In this document: positions 8,766 to 17,770 of the stretch, piece after piece | Position numbering within the stretch: the stretch's first letter is position 1 | Layout of the letters: each line of letters starts with the position of its first letter | DNA from: Thermoproteota archaeon | GTDB lineage: Archaea; Thermoproteota; Thermoprotei_A; EX4484-217-1 | Assembly: GCA_029258915.1 (NCBI GenBank) | Contig: JAPDJU010000004.1 | Location: 62,001-126,000, forward strand | Length of the DNA: 64,000 nucleotides | Direction of reading: 5' to 3' | Notes under the pieces: model-generated | What the model saw: only the letters and a program-made list of their open reading frames with translations | What the model was told of the DNA's origin: nothing | Database searches by the model: none | Program-made: the position numbers and the translations under genes

Positions 8766-9235
8766 ATGAAATAATATTGCTTCTCGCGAGAGAGCAGGGG
8801 GGCCAGGAAATAGTTAAGATAGCATATAAAGACTATGTGAACATATTATCTAATATAGCCAAGACATTGCCCATAGATGAAGAATCTAAGAAAGTGTTTG
8901 AAGATAAAATTGAAAAATATGTTAGAGAGATTATAACTTTAAGAATATTTAAGATCTTAAAGAATGAAAAAATACCTAAAAACACCTTAGACTTTGAAAT
9001 ACTTGAGCTTATAGATAAAATTATTAAAATATATGAGGATATACTCTGCGGTAAAATAGTCCTAGATAGTAAAAGTAGAGTTTCTGTTAAAGTGTTAAGA
9101 GACTATAATTTAGATTTAGCTCTTGCTAGGGAGTTTAAAATACCTCAAAAGCTAAAAAAGGAAGAAATCTTAATTATGCCTTTAAGAATAGCTATACCAT
9201 TAATCGTACTAAACATCGTAGAAGTAAAGTTCTAG
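8762..9235 (+). CDS. gins15: GINS complex subunit Gins15 (Gins51)
   Basis: Subunit of the GINS assembly that bridges MCM helicase, primase and GAN/Cdc45. The first 100 residues are helical (A domain), and the last 50 form the small beta B domain, ending EILIMPLRIAIPLIVLNIVEVKF-like with the Leu-Pro and hydrophobic spacing of GINS proteins. The assignment rests as much on context, since crenarchaeal gins15 is known to sit directly after priS. 157 aa is of the usual size. The ATG overlaps the PriS stop. Confidence 0.75.
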   Translation: MNEIILLLAREQGGQEIVKIAYKDYVNILSNIAKTLPIDEESKKVFEDKIEKYVREIITLRIFKILKNEKIPKNTLDFEILELIDKIIKIYEDILCGKIVLDSKSRVSVKVLRDYNLDLALAREFKIPQKLKKEEILIMPLRIAIPLIVLNIVEVKF

Positions 9236-9311
9236 TCTACAATAAAATATATTTACTAGACTAAAACTCTTAAAGTATAGCCTAGAACACCATAGGCGAG
9301 GAGAATTAAAG

Positions 9312-9605
9312 TTGAAAGTTCCTAAGGAGATAAGAACGTACTGTCCACGATGCAACACTCATACGCTTCATGCTGTAACAATATATAAGCATGGAAGAAG
9401 GAGAGCTTTAGCAGAAGGGGAGAGAAGGTATCGTAGAAAACAGGAAGGCTACGGTAGTAAAAGAAAACCTGAACAAAAAAGATTTGCTAAGATAACTAAG
9501 AAAATAGTGTTAAGACTAAAGTGTAAAAAATGCGGATATATAAGCCATAGAGAAGGAATCAGGCTAAAGAAAGCAGAATTAACTGAAGTACTAAGAGGTA
9601 GATAG
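9312..9605 (+). CDS. rpl44e: Large ribosomal subunit protein eL42 (L44e)
   Basis: Zinc-binding E-site ribosomal protein. [20 protein letters not shown] is diagnostic, and four cysteines (CPRC, CKKC) bind zinc. 97 aa is standard. It starts with TTG at 9312 in a GAGGAG-preceded context (9298-9303). A short AT-rich gap (9236-9311) before it may hold a promoter, with TATA-like AATAAAATATA near 9240. S27e follows after two bases. Confidence 0.96.
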   Translation: MKVPKEIRTYCPRCNTHTLHAVTIYKHGRRRALAEGERRYRRKQEGYGSKRKPEQKRFAKITKKIVLRLKCKKCGYISHREGIRLKKAELTEVLRGR

Positions 9606-9607
9606 CT

Positions 9608-9805
9608 ATGGTTAAAAAGCGTAAAATCCTAATACCAGAACCTAAGAGTAGATTTGTGAAGGTTAAATGCCCAGATTGCGGAAATGAACAAGTAATTTTT
9701 GATCACGCCTCTTTTCCTGTAAGATGTCTATGTGGTAGACTTTTAGCAAAACCCACGGGTGGAAAAGCAATCATTTATGGTAAAATAGTTAAAGTCTATG
9801 GTTAA
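9608..9805 (+). CDS. rps27e: Small ribosomal subunit protein eS27 (S27e)
   Basis: Zinc-ribbon protein of the 30S subunit. [20 protein letters not shown] and [15 protein letters not shown] are the conserved zinc-binding and basic loop motifs. 65 aa is standard for archaea. L44e - S27e - aIF2-alpha - Nop10 is a widely conserved archaeal operon, and here all four are present in that order and closely spaced. Confidence 0.97.
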   Translation: MVKKRKILIPEPKSRFVKVKCPDCGNEQVIFDHASFPVRCLCGRLLAKPTGGKAIIYGKIVKVYG

Positions 9806-9823
9806 TAAGGAGGATTTCGTGTT

Positions 9824-10621
9824 TTGAGTTTAGAAGAAAAAGAACTGCCTGAAAGAGGAGAATTAGTCATAGGCACTGTTAGGGAAATTTTTGAACATGG
9901 AGCTTACATTACGCTCGACGAATACGGCGACCTTATAGCATATCTTCCAAGAACAGAAGCTTCAACAAAATGGGTTAGAAGTATAAGAGAAGTGCTTAAG
10001 GAAGGACAGAAAGCGGTATTTAAGGTAATAAGAGTTAATAGGTTTAAAAAACATGTAGACATTTCTCTCAAAAGAGTATCGGAAAGTGAACGGAGAAGAA
10101 AGCTTTTAGAATGGAAAAAACTTCAGAAATCTTTGAAAATAATGGAAATTATAGCTTCTAGACTTGGCAGAAGCCCTCATGAAGCACTTGCGACTATAGG
10201 TAGGAAATTGGTAAATAAATATGGGAACCTGTATGTTGCACTAGAAGAGGTAGCTAGAAAAGGAAAAGACGCTGTTGAAGGCCTTGACCTATCAGAGGAA
10301 GAAGAAGCTGTTTTAGAAGAAGAAGCTAAAAGGCATATAGAAATAAAGAAGGTTAAGATTTCTGGCACATTATATTTACTTTCAATAAAAGGCGATGGAG
10401 TTAAGGTGGTAAAGGACACGTTACTAGCTATAAGAAACATAAAGAAACCTGAAGAAGTAACAATAAGAGTATACACTATAGGTGCTCCAAGATATAAAAT
10501 AGAACTTATAGGACTAAATTATAAAGACTTAGAAAAAATGCTATCACAAATTCTTAGACTAGTTAAAGAAAAGACTAAGCAACTAAATCTTAGAACAAGG
10601 TTTGTACGTGATAGAAAATGA
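9824..10621 (+). CDS. Translation initiation factor aIF2 alpha subunit
   Basis: Alpha subunit of the factor that delivers initiator tRNA-Met to the small subunit. The N-terminal S1 domain (GELVIGTVREIFEHGAYITLDE, written in part) runs to about residue 85, followed by the helical domain and a C-terminal alpha-beta domain that binds the gamma subunit. The start is TTG at 9824, with GGAGG at 9809-9813. 265 aa is normal. Its partner, initiator tRNA-Met, is also encoded in this window (28240-29392) and is interrupted. Confidence 0.95.
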   Translation: MSLEEKELPERGELVIGTVREIFEHGAYITLDEYGDLIAYLPRTEASTKWVRSIREVLKEGQKAVFKVIRVNRFKKHVDISLKRVSESERRRKLLEWKKLQKSLKIMEIIASRLGRSPHEALATIGRKLVNKYGNLYVALEEVARKGKDAVEGLDLSEEEEAVLEEEAKRHIEIKKVKISGTLYLLSIKGDGVKVVKDTLLAIRNIKKPEEVTIRVYTIGAPRYKIELIGLNYKDLEKMLSQILRLVKEKTKQLNLRTRFVRDRK

Positions 10622-10794
10622 AAGGAATACTTAGAAAGTGTATTAATTGCGGCCAATACACGTTAAAACAAGGTAAATGCCCGTACTGCGGGGGAAAAGT
10701 TGTTACCCCCCACCCACCTAAGTTCTCACCTGAAGACAAATACAGAAAATATCGTTACTTAGCTAAGAAAATAGCAGGTCTCATCCCTGAATAG
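10618..10794 (+). CDS. nop10: H/ACA ribonucleoprotein protein Nop10
   Basis: Short gene of 58 codons: starts MKGILRKCINCGQYTLK, has a second zinc knuckle CPYCGG, and continues PHPPKFSPEDKYRKYR. This is the classic Nop10 sequence with four zinc-binding cysteines and the linker that docks on Cbf5. It works in pseudouridylation-guide RNPs. The ATG overlaps the aIF2-alpha stop (ATGA), as in many archaeal genomes. It ends 25 bases before the convergent aglB gene. Confidence 0.95.
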   Translation: MKGILRKCINCGQYTLKQGKCPYCGGKVVTPHPPKFSPEDKYRKYRYLAKKIAGLIPE

Positions 10795-10818
10795 TAAGTA
10801 ATTACTGATCAGATGCCA

Positions 10819-12999
10819 TTAGCCTGCTATGGTTTCTTTTAGTTCAAGGTACTTTTGATAATCTAGTTTAGCAAGAACAACAATAACCACTAAGTCTATT
10901 CCAGCATAGCTCGTTACATCATAGAACACTTTTTCTATTTTAAATATTTTAAGAGGCTCCATAGGTATAGCTTCGAAAGGATACCCGCCTAAGAACAGTG
11001 GTACACCTAGCTCTAAACTAACATTGTAAGCTCCCCAAGCCAAAAGTTTAAACAGTAATGCGCTTCTCGTCTTATTACTGAACCAGTTTAACGCTCCAGT
11101 TCGTGGATCATAGTATTCTGTAGTATTTAACCTTCCAACGTTGATTATAGCAACAGCTTTAGAGATGTCGCCGCCCCTGCCAGGGCTTAAAACGTATTGG
11201 CCGATTTCTCTAGCCCAGGATCTGGTGAAAACCTCAAAAACAAGCACATAAGAGGCATTAGGAGGCATCTTAAACTTCTTAAGAAATATATCTGCCGCAT
11301 AAGTTTCATTACCCATTAAAGCCCAAGCCATTAACCTGATTTGGGTAGAATTCAAAGTAGCATTATCACAAATACTAGTTCTTTTACCGACAATTGCTGT
11401 GTAATACCCATAATCCCACCAGGAGGCTATTACAGCGTTTTCTGGTGTATGTTCTTTAATGTATTCTAGTGCTTGTATCCATGCCATATTCTTTCCTCTT
11501 GAAACCATTTGCGGGCTAACAATTGTTGGAGCTACATTCCCTGCTCTTATCCCTACAGGAACGGTTATCGCTATAATTAGCATGAGAAGAACAGTTACCG
11601 CTATTATAGGTACAGGGTCTATTTTAACAAAAACCCTTACCTTTTTCTTCCTAGGAGGTTTCTTCGTAAGCTCCGTTAAGAAAGTATCTAATAGCTTAGT
11701 TAACCCATAGGCTCCAACAAGAGCGGCCAGAGCACCTGTTAGATGAGCTAAATATGCTGCTGAAGCAAATCCATATATTGATGTTATAGCTACTATAAAT
11801 ACTAAGTACCTAGCTTTAGACCTATCAAGTACAAGATATACTAAACCTAAAGGAATAAGGAAAAATACAGGTGAAAGATGGTAAAATATAAAATCCCATG
11901 ATAAAGCAGCATGCTCTGCAACTGACGCGAAAAGAACATATTGCCTTCTAAGCCATGGGAACATTATTGAAATCATCCTGCCAGGCAGTGTTTTTACAAC
12001 ACCTTGAAATACCAATAATAAATAGGTAGAACCAAAGATCAAAGCCAGACATGACAGTATTAAAATTCTTTTTACTCTATCCATTTTTGCCCTTATTAAT
12101 AGCATGTCTAAAAATAATGCGGCTAATGATACTAATATTGCTATTCCAGAAAGTGTTGTTAAACCTTTTATCCCGATTTTAGGAGTTAATAACAGGATAA
12201 TTAATGCTAAGACCATAGTTACCGTGTGATTTAGTGTAAACTTCTCATCATTCATTCCCATAAATAAAATAAGGAGCCCATAGGCTGAAAAGGCTAGTAC
12301 AGCATATGTGTATCCTCCCCATGTGAAGCCTACTAAGCCTAAAAATAGTCCAGCTAAAATGCTGTATACTAGTTTCCTCCTCTTGTATTCTACTGTTTTC
12401 ACCATTTTAATGTAGAAATATATTGAATATAAGAAGAACATAACTCCAAAACCCAATTTCGTATAGAAACCTGCAATAGTTCTATCGATGGCTGATGGTA
12501 AAACAGCTGTAAGAAAAGCAGCAAAAAGCCCTGTTTTAGTATCTTTAATTTCTTCGCCTATAAGATATGCAGCAAGAACTTCTAAAACACCTGCAACTAC
12601 TGGTAAAACTGTACAAATGAGCATGAGTTTTTCTTCCTTACTTAACCACCATATGAATGGAGAAACTATCTGATAGGCTATATAGCCCAAATATGGTACA
12701 CCGGGATACTCAGTGGTTACAACATTTCTTCCCCAGGGATACCAAAAGTTTTTAACATTGTCAGCTGTCAGTTCAAGCCATCTTCCAGGTCCATATTCTA
12801 CTAGTTGTTTAGTAAACCAATACATGAAATATGGATCATATTCATAGAGGTAAATACCATATTTTATTGGTTGTAGCCTAATTGTTGCAGCTAAAATAAT
12901 CATTGATGTTAAAATTAACATGTATGCTACTGTTTTTACGTTTAGAAATCTGCTAAGCTTCTTCCTAGCATGTTCTACCAATGGACATAGCCTCAACAA
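10819..12999 (-). CDS. aglB: Oligosaccharyltransferase AglB/STT3
   Basis: Membrane enzyme that transfers lipid-linked glycan to Asn of N-x-S/T sequons on exported proteins. About 13 membrane helices occupy the first 470 residues; an acidic loop motif YEYDPYF near residues 52-58 is the first DxD-like metal site, and the soluble domain carries the invariant WWDYG at about residue 526. 726 aa lies within the family range. Two adjacent TTG codons (12999, 12996) can start it. It is transcribed against the upstream operon and stands alone. The glycosyltransferases at 58709-61554 may feed the same pathway. Confidence 0.94.
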   Translation of the reverse strand: MLRLCPLVEHARKKLSRFLNVKTVAYMLILTSMIILAATIRLQPIKYGIYLYEYDPYFMYWFTKQLVEYGPGRWLELTADNVKNFWYPWGRNVVTTEYPGVPYLGYIAYQIVSPFIWWLSKEEKLMLICTVLPVVAGVLEVLAAYLIGEEIKDTKTGLFAAFLTAVLPSAIDRTIAGFYTKLGFGVMFFLYSIYFYIKMVKTVEYKRRKLVYSILAGLFLGLVGFTWGGYTYAVLAFSAYGLLILFMGMNDEKFTLNHTVTMVLALIILLLTPKIGIKGLTTLSGIAILVSLAALFLDMLLIRAKMDRVKRILILSCLALIFGSTYLLLVFQGVVKTLPGRMISIMFPWLRRQYVLFASVAEHAALSWDFIFYHLSPVFFLIPLGLVYLVLDRSKARYLVFIVAITSIYGFASAAYLAHLTGALAALVGAYGLTKLLDTFLTELTKKPPRKKKVRVFVKIDPVPIIAVTVLLMLIIAITVPVGIRAGNVAPTIVSPQMVSRGKNMAWIQALEYIKEHTPENAVIASWWDYGYYTAIVGKRTSICDNATLNSTQIRLMAWALMGNETYAADIFLKKFKMPPNASYVLVFEVFTRSWAREIGQYVLSPGRGGDISKAVAIINVGRLNTTEYYDPRTGALNWFSNKTRSALLFKLLAWGAYNVSLELGVPLFLGGYPFEAIPMEPLKIFKIEKVFYDVTSYAGIDLVVIVVLAKLDYQKYLELKETIAG

Positions 13000-13118
13000 A
13001 CTATCAAGGTATTTTCAGTAGATATACCTAGTTAATATTTTTATCTGAGCTTAAGACGTGTTAAAATTATATAGCAGTTTTTAAAGTTTAAGTTAGGAGT
13101 TTAAACAGGTGTTTATTA

Positions 13119-13538
13119 TTGGTAAAAAAGGAAACACTGCTTGTAAAAATCATTAACTTATTGTTAGCATACGGTAAATACTTAGCATTATTTAGTATTT
13201 TAGTTTTTACATCTGCAATTTTAGCAGGGATAATATATGCTGTTATAAATAGAGTGCCTCCAGCACTTTTCCTCAGAGAAGGCATGATCATAGTTGTTTC
13301 TTCACGTGACATTATTTATACTTATTTCAGACAAACAGGTATTGAAACAGTAGGCGTTGCTTTCCTACTATTTCTCTGCGGGGTTAGCGGACTACTTATG
13401 GTTGAAACCCCTAAGAGAATTAAAGACAATAGGCTTGCCAATATAATATTTATCATAGGGTCAGTGTTATTCATAGCATCTATGCTAATAATACTTAGCT
13501 TATACATTTATGGGAAAGGATGGAGTATACCATTCTAG
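13119..13538 (+). CDS. Small membrane protein, unknown function
   Basis: 139 aa with three predicted membrane helices: about residues 20-42 (ALFSILVFTSAILAGIIYAV), 71-91 (VGVAFLLFLCGVSGLLMV) and 103-131 (IIFIIGSVLFIASMLIILSL). Short, mainly basic loops join them. No family motif is recognised. The TTG start at 13119 follows the AglB start region by about 120 bases, so the two genes are divergent and may share a control region. The next gene (MFS) starts 26 bases later and is likely cotranscribed. Confidence 0.7.
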   Translation: MVKKETLLVKIINLLLAYGKYLALFSILVFTSAILAGIIYAVINRVPPALFLREGMIIVVSSRDIIYTYFRQTGIETVGVAFLLFLCGVSGLLMVETPKRIKDNRLANIIFIIGSVLFIASMLIILSLYIYGKGWSIPF

Positions 13539-13563
13539 CTCAACCCTATGAGGCAGAGTTTTT

Positions 13564-14742
13564 ATGAAAAATCGTAAAGGGTCTTCTTTAGCAACATACC
13601 TAGGTATGGTAAGCTTCTTTACCGACGTCTCTACCGAGATGATGAGGCCAATAATTCCCCCGTTCATAGTAGAAGTTCTTAAAGGATCACGTTTAATTTT
13701 AGGCCTTATCTCCGGTTTAGCTGAAGCTACAAGCTATGCTTTAAGACTTGTAGCAGGTGTTTTGGCGGGAGTTACCAGGAAATACTGGGCATTAACAGCT
13801 TTGGGCTACTCTTTATCAACCTTTAGTAAACCAGTAACAGGAGCTGCACCTACATGGCATTGGGTAGCATTAACTGTTTCAACAGACAGAGTTGGTAAAG
13901 CTATAAGAACACCTGCTAGAGACACGTTGCTTTCAGCCTCTGCACGCAAAGAAATCCTTGGCAAAATTTTTGGTATTCATAGGTTTTTAGATCAGATGGG
14001 TGCTGTTATAGGACCATTAATAGCAGCTTCTCTACTATGGTATTTAGCACTTAATTATAGGTTTATTTTATATTTAACAATTATACCCGGCATTTTATCG
14101 TTAATGTTTCTCTACTTAGCATATAGAAAGTTTAAGGGCCGTATAGAACTTGAGCCTAAAGCTACGAGTTTTCATGGGGTTAAAATTGTTGCTAAAATGT
14201 TACTACCAGTATTATTATTGGTGTCTGTTTACGGCTTAGGTTATTTACATATCAATTTTCTCATAGATAGAGCGAGGGTGGGATTTCTATTTGCAGACTA
14301 TGTTGTCGTACTACTTTACATGGTAGCTCAACTATTTCATGCTTTTGCTGGCTTATATTTTGGCAGATTATTTGATAGGTTAGGATTGTTAGTCATGTAT
14401 TTCTCAATAATCTTTCTAGCTCTATCCTCGATAACGTCTCTTTACACATTATTTCCTGTGTTAATATTTTTCTCGTTTATGTTTCATGGATTACAGGAGG
14501 GAATTCATGAAGTTTCATGGAGAGCGCTCATAGGGAAAATTGTGAGCTCAGAATTGAGGAGCTTAGCTTATGGTCTTTATCACATGGTTTTTGGTTTTTC
14601 AATACTTGCTGGAAGCTTAATAGTAGGGTTTCTATATGAGGTATACGGGTATTATGCTGCCATACTATATGTCATTACTCTGCATCTTGTAACAGTAGCT
14701 ATTTTAACTTACGTTTTAAGAGGAGGTTTAATAGAGTATTAA
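13564..14742 (+). CDS. Major facilitator superfamily transporter
   Basis: 392-aa polytopic protein with about 11-12 membrane segments. The loop between helices 2 and 3 and the stretch TDRVGKAIRTPARDTLLSAS correspond to the MFS family whose members carry a GKAIRTPARD motif (often annotated simply as MFS permease). FFTDVSTEMMRPIIPPFI at the N-terminus is characteristic of the same group. The substrate is not predictable from sequence. The start is ATG at 13564. Confidence 0.88.
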   Translation: MKNRKGSSLATYLGMVSFFTDVSTEMMRPIIPPFIVEVLKGSRLILGLISGLAEATSYALRLVAGVLAGVTRKYWALTALGYSLSTFSKPVTGAAPTWHWVALTVSTDRVGKAIRTPARDTLLSASARKEILGKIFGIHRFLDQMGAVIGPLIAASLLWYLALNYRFILYLTIIPGILSLMFLYLAYRKFKGRIELEPKATSFHGVKIVAKMLLPVLLLVSVYGLGYLHINFLIDRARVGFLFADYVVVLLYMVAQLFHAFAGLYFGRLFDRLGLLVMYFSIIFLALSSITSLYTLFPVLIFFSFMFHGLQEGIHEVSWRALIGKIVSSELRSLAYGLYHMVFGFSILAGSLIVGFLYEVYGYYAAILYVITLHLVTVAILTYVLRGGLIEY

Positions 14743-14794
14743 TAGAAAAGCTTACTACATAACAGCAAACCCTTAACTAGCAGGTGCTTGATCA

Positions 14795-14989
14795 ATGCCT
14801 ATAGAAGTATATGATAAGGAAGAATTTGTTAGAATTTCTGAGAAAGCAATAGAATGTAAAGTTAAGAGGCTACGTGAATATGTCAAAGTAAAGTTACGAA
14901 CAAAAAGGAAGTTATATACAATGAAGGTTAAAGCTGGTGAAGCTGATGACCTCATAAGCAGGTTAAAGGTAAAATGCACAGAAATATAG
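14795..14989 (+). CDS. rpl38e: Ribosomal protein eL38 (L38e)
   Basis: Small large-subunit protein found in eukaryotes and in part of the archaea, notably crenarchaeal lineages. MPIEVYDKEEFVRISEKA, then basic strands and KRKLYTMKVKAGEAD, match the L38e pattern of an N-terminal helix and the LYTL-V-K strand. 64 aa is right. Its presence is a lineage clue. It abuts the convergent CPSF-like gene with no gap. Confidence 0.85.
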   Translation: MPIEVYDKEEFVRISEKAIECKVKRLREYVKVKLRTKRKLYTMKVKAGEADDLISRLKVKCTEI

Positions 14990-16270
14990 TCAGAGCTCTA
15001 CTTTCATACCATTATCTGCAATTACAGTTTCAATACTAAATCTCTCATAAATTTCTTTAGCGAATAATTTCTGTACTTCGGGTTCCCCGTGTACAAGAAC
15101 TATTTTTTCTAATGAAGACTTTAAATTATCAATTACCCTAATTAGTTGAGATTTTCCTGCATGCGATGAAAAGTCAAACCATTCAACTCTAGCTTTAACT
15201 TTAGCTCCTCCTTGTTTAAATATTCCTTGTTCAAGAATCATTCTACCAGGGGTGTTTGGTGCTTGGAAGCTTACGAGAAATATAGCGTTTCTAGGGTCAT
15301 CATATATTCTCTTCAGATAGTAGGTTGAAGGCCCTCCTCTTAACATACCTGATGAAGCCACTATTATGGCTGGTCTCTCTCTTAGAACTGCTCTTCTATC
15401 CTGCCAGCCTCGGATTTCATAAGAGTTTCTTAAAGCTCTTTTAAGCATTGATGGGTTTTTAATAAACTTCTTATGTGCTAAAAATATCCTATTTATTTCT
15501 CTAACCATGCCATCATAGTATATTGGCGCATCTACATTATGCTTCGTTAACACTAATAATATTTCTTGAGATCTACTTACAGAAAATGCTGGAACAAGAA
15601 CTATACCGTTATTTTCAATAACTTCTTTAACAGCCTCTACAAACCTTTTTTCTTCAAGTTCTCTTAGTGGATGTTCTGTTGCTGCATAGGTTGTTTCTAT
15701 GACTAGGTAATCTACCTTATTACTGTTAAGATATTTAGCAGGTGTTGTTAACTCCGTTTCGATGAGGTTTATATCCCCTGTAAATAGTATGGATTTAGAA
15801 CCAGCATGCAGTATTATTGACATGCTTCCAGGTATATGTCCTGCATCAGTGAACTCTAAGGTGAACTTACTAATTTCAATAGATTCACCATAATTGATTG
15901 TTTTTATGTTTCTTAGCATTTTAATTACTTCTTCATATTCGAAAGGAAGATAGTACCCTGAAATATGTAGGAAATCGTCCATAAGAGGTCTAAGAATGGC
16001 TTTAGTCATTCTAGTTGTTAAAACGGGAAAACTTAAAGTTACAAAGTATAATGGTAAGGCACCTGTATGGTCTAGGTGCGCATGGGTTAAAACGGCAGCT
16101 TCTACATTTTTAGGTGATACATAAAGAGGTAATTGAGGGTCTCCTTTCTCATCAAAGTTTATTCCACAGTCAAGAAGAATACCTTTGCTTTGATCATCTA
16201 GCTTAGCAAATACTGAAAGCCTTCCTACCTCCCTGCCTCCGCCAAGTATTTCTAGTAAGATCTTTTTCAT
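14990..16270 (-). CDS. Beta-CASP metallo-beta-lactamase ribonuclease (aCPSF2 type)
   Basis: RNA-cleaving enzyme related to CPSF73. The metal-binding HAHLDH motif lies at residues 63-68, GDINL and further His/Asp motifs follow, and the beta-CASP domain (SGMLRGGPSTYYLKRI and the final VHGEPE) completes it. There are no N-terminal KH domains, so at 426 aa it matches the shorter archaeal aCPSF2 rather than aCPSF1. It may act in mRNA 3'-end processing or decay. ATG at 16270; it is divergent from aNAC, and the two share a 125-bp upstream region containing TATA-like sequences (AAAAATATAAGG near 16352). Confidence 0.93.
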   Translation of the reverse strand: MKKILLEILGGGREVGRLSVFAKLDDQSKGILLDCGINFDEKGDPQLPLYVSPKNVEAAVLTHAHLDHTGALPLYFVTLSFPVLTTRMTKAILRPLMDDFLHISGYYLPFEYEEVIKMLRNIKTINYGESIEISKFTLEFTDAGHIPGSMSIILHAGSKSILFTGDINLIETELTTPAKYLNSNKVDYLVIETTYAATEHPLRELEEKRFVEAVKEVIENNGIVLVPAFSVSRSQEILLVLTKHNVDAPIYYDGMVREINRIFLAHKKFIKNPSMLKRALRNSYEIRGWQDRRAVLRERPAIIVASSGMLRGGPSTYYLKRIYDDPRNAIFLVSFQAPNTPGRMILEQGIFKQGGAKVKARVEWFDFSSHAGKSQLIRVIDNLKSSLEKIVLVHGEPEVQKLFAKEIYERFSIETVIADNGMKVEL

Positions 16271-16395
16271 ACTTTTTCCACATTCGCTTAATTGTTTCTC
16301 TAGATACGTAAAGGCTAAGCAGTTATAAGCTTTATCCTCCTATATTCGGGAAAAATATAAGGAAAGAACATCAAGTATGTAACGGTGAGATAACT

Positions 16396-16755
16396 ATGAG
16401 AGGTTTCTCGCCTAGAGAATTAAGGAGGCTTATGCGGAGACTAGGCATGGAAATGAAACCTATAGAAAATGTTCAAAGAGTTATTATTGAAGCTGAAGAC
16501 AGAAATTACATTGTCGAACAGCCGCAAGTGCTAGTTATGTCTATGCGTAAAGGTGAAACCGTTGTACAAATCTTTGGTAAGTTAAAAGAAGAAAAGAAAG
16601 AGGCTAAGGAGGCTCTGGAAATATCCGAAGAAGATGTAGAGCTTGTTGCTTCGCAGGCTGGTGTTTCAAAAGAGGAAGCTAAAAAAGCTCTTGTGGAAGC
16701 TGAGGGAGATATTGCAGCAGCAATACTCCTCCTAGAAGCTAGAAAGGGAGCATAA
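16396..16755 (+). CDS. nac: Nascent polypeptide-associated complex protein (aNAC)
   Basis: Ribosome-associated chaperone homologue; archaea form alpha-type homodimers. The NAC domain spans about residues 15-75 (VQRVIIEAEDRNYIVEQPQV, VVQIFGK), followed by an acidic linker and a C-terminal UBA domain (ISEEDVELVASQAGVSKEEA). 119 aa is standard. Start ATG 16396 with GGTGAG upstream at 16383. Confidence 0.95.
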   Translation: MRGFSPRELRRLMRRLGMEMKPIENVQRVIIEAEDRNYIVEQPQVLVMSMRKGETVVQIFGKLKEEKKEAKEALEISEEDVELVASQAGVSKEEAKKALVEAEGDIAAAILLLEARKGA

Positions 16756-16765
16756 AATAGTTTCT

Positions 16766-17488
16766 TTAGGTTCTTTCACAAATTATTCTTAAGGATCTTA
16801 TTACGTCTTTTACTGTTCTATGCATAGATAGTATAAGAGGTATTTTCTCAAGTTCCGCAAGCTTTATAGCTAATTCATCTACCTTCCTAGGTCCATGAAG
16901 CACGACTGCTGCTGGTTTTAAAGGAGATGTTCTAACAGCGACCATGGGTGAGCGGCCTGCTGAAACTCTGGTAAAAATTAGTGCTCTTTCACTTGTCATA
17001 CCCATTATTTGGTAGAATTCATTACCTGTAAGTGACAGTATTGTTTTAATACTGTCAAGTACAGTGTATCCGTAAATTATTTTTCCAAAATCAGATGTTG
17101 TTAGTAGTTTACCTTTAACAAGTTCTATGAGTTCACTAACGCTTATTGGTTCTTCAAACTCACACATGTCTTCAATGCTATCTAAGTGAATATGCATTGA
17201 TTTAGCTAATTTCTTAACAATAGTCCATCCTCTATTTTCATCAATAGAAAGTAGGCTTTCAACGAACCTCTTAATGAAAAATGATCCAGGAGTTCTTCTG
17301 CCTTTCTCATAATCGCTAATAACACTAGGTGAAACACTCATATTGCGGCTAACTTCAACCTGTGAAACTTTAAACATTTCTCTCCATTTTCTCATAACGT
17401 TTCCAGGGTTTCTACTCCAAACAATGTCTCCAGCTATTCTCCTAGCAACAGAGTCTATAATGAACTTTGTAACCAAAAACATCACCAA
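16766..17488 (-). CDS. Helix-turn-helix regulator (COG1709-like)
   Basis: 240-aa predicted transcription factor. An XRE/cro-type HTH lies at about residues 32-68 (KVSQVEVSRNMSVSPSVISD, YEKGRRTPG), followed by an alpha/beta domain ending in a conserved hydrophobic core (AVRTSPLKPAAVVLHGPRKV). The latter is typical of an archaeal regulator group, COG1709, of unknown ligand. It converges on aNAC with an 11-base gap. Start: ATG at 17488 or at 17482 (MVMFLV both readable). Confidence 0.8.
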   Translation of the reverse strand: MVMFLVTKFIIDSVARRIAGDIVWSRNPGNVMRKWREMFKVSQVEVSRNMSVSPSVISDYEKGRRTPGSFFIKRFVESLLSIDENRGWTIVKKLAKSMHIHLDSIEDMCEFEEPISVSELIELVKGKLLTTSDFGKIIYGYTVLDSIKTILSLTGNEFYQIMGMTSERALIFTRVSAGRSPMVAVRTSPLKPAAVVLHGPRKVDELAIKLAELEKIPLILSMHRTVKDVIRSLRIICERT

Positions 17489-17574
17489 AATATGTTCTAA
17501 ATACTTACTATAGTATACTCACAAATAAAACCTTATAACTCCAGAGCATAATAAACCAGATTTGGCAGAAGTAA

Positions 17575-17695
17575 GGGCCCGTAGTCTAGCCTGGCTAGGA
17601 TGCGGGGTATAGCCGAGGAGGCTACCCGACTCGGGACCTTCCACGTAAGGCGTGAGTCCCCGTGGTCCGGGGTTCAAATCCCCGCGGGCCCACCA
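17575..17695 (+). tRNA. tRNA-Pro (CGG) with two introns
   Basis: Acceptor GGGCCCG pairs with CGGGCCC before A73, and CCA is encoded. T-arm CCGGGG-TTCAAAT-CCCCG. The anticodon stem is CGGGG/CCCCG. Between its halves lie two intron-like insertions: 17609-17630 (22 nt, hairpin TAGCC-GAGGA-GGCTA, after base 32) and 17636-17656 (21 nt, at the canonical 37/38 site). Removing both leaves loop TTCGGGT, i.e. anticodon CGG with G37, as proline tRNAs have. In the first, CGGG/CCCG gives a 4-bp helix with 3-base bulges. Splice sites are inferred by me from pairing only; the exact borders may shift by a base. Confidence 0.85.
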
Positions 17696-17770
17696 AAGGT
17701 AAATTCTTTGCTAAAATACCATCACTAATTTATTTCTCAAAAACAGATTCTATTTTGGGATTGAGAAGTG

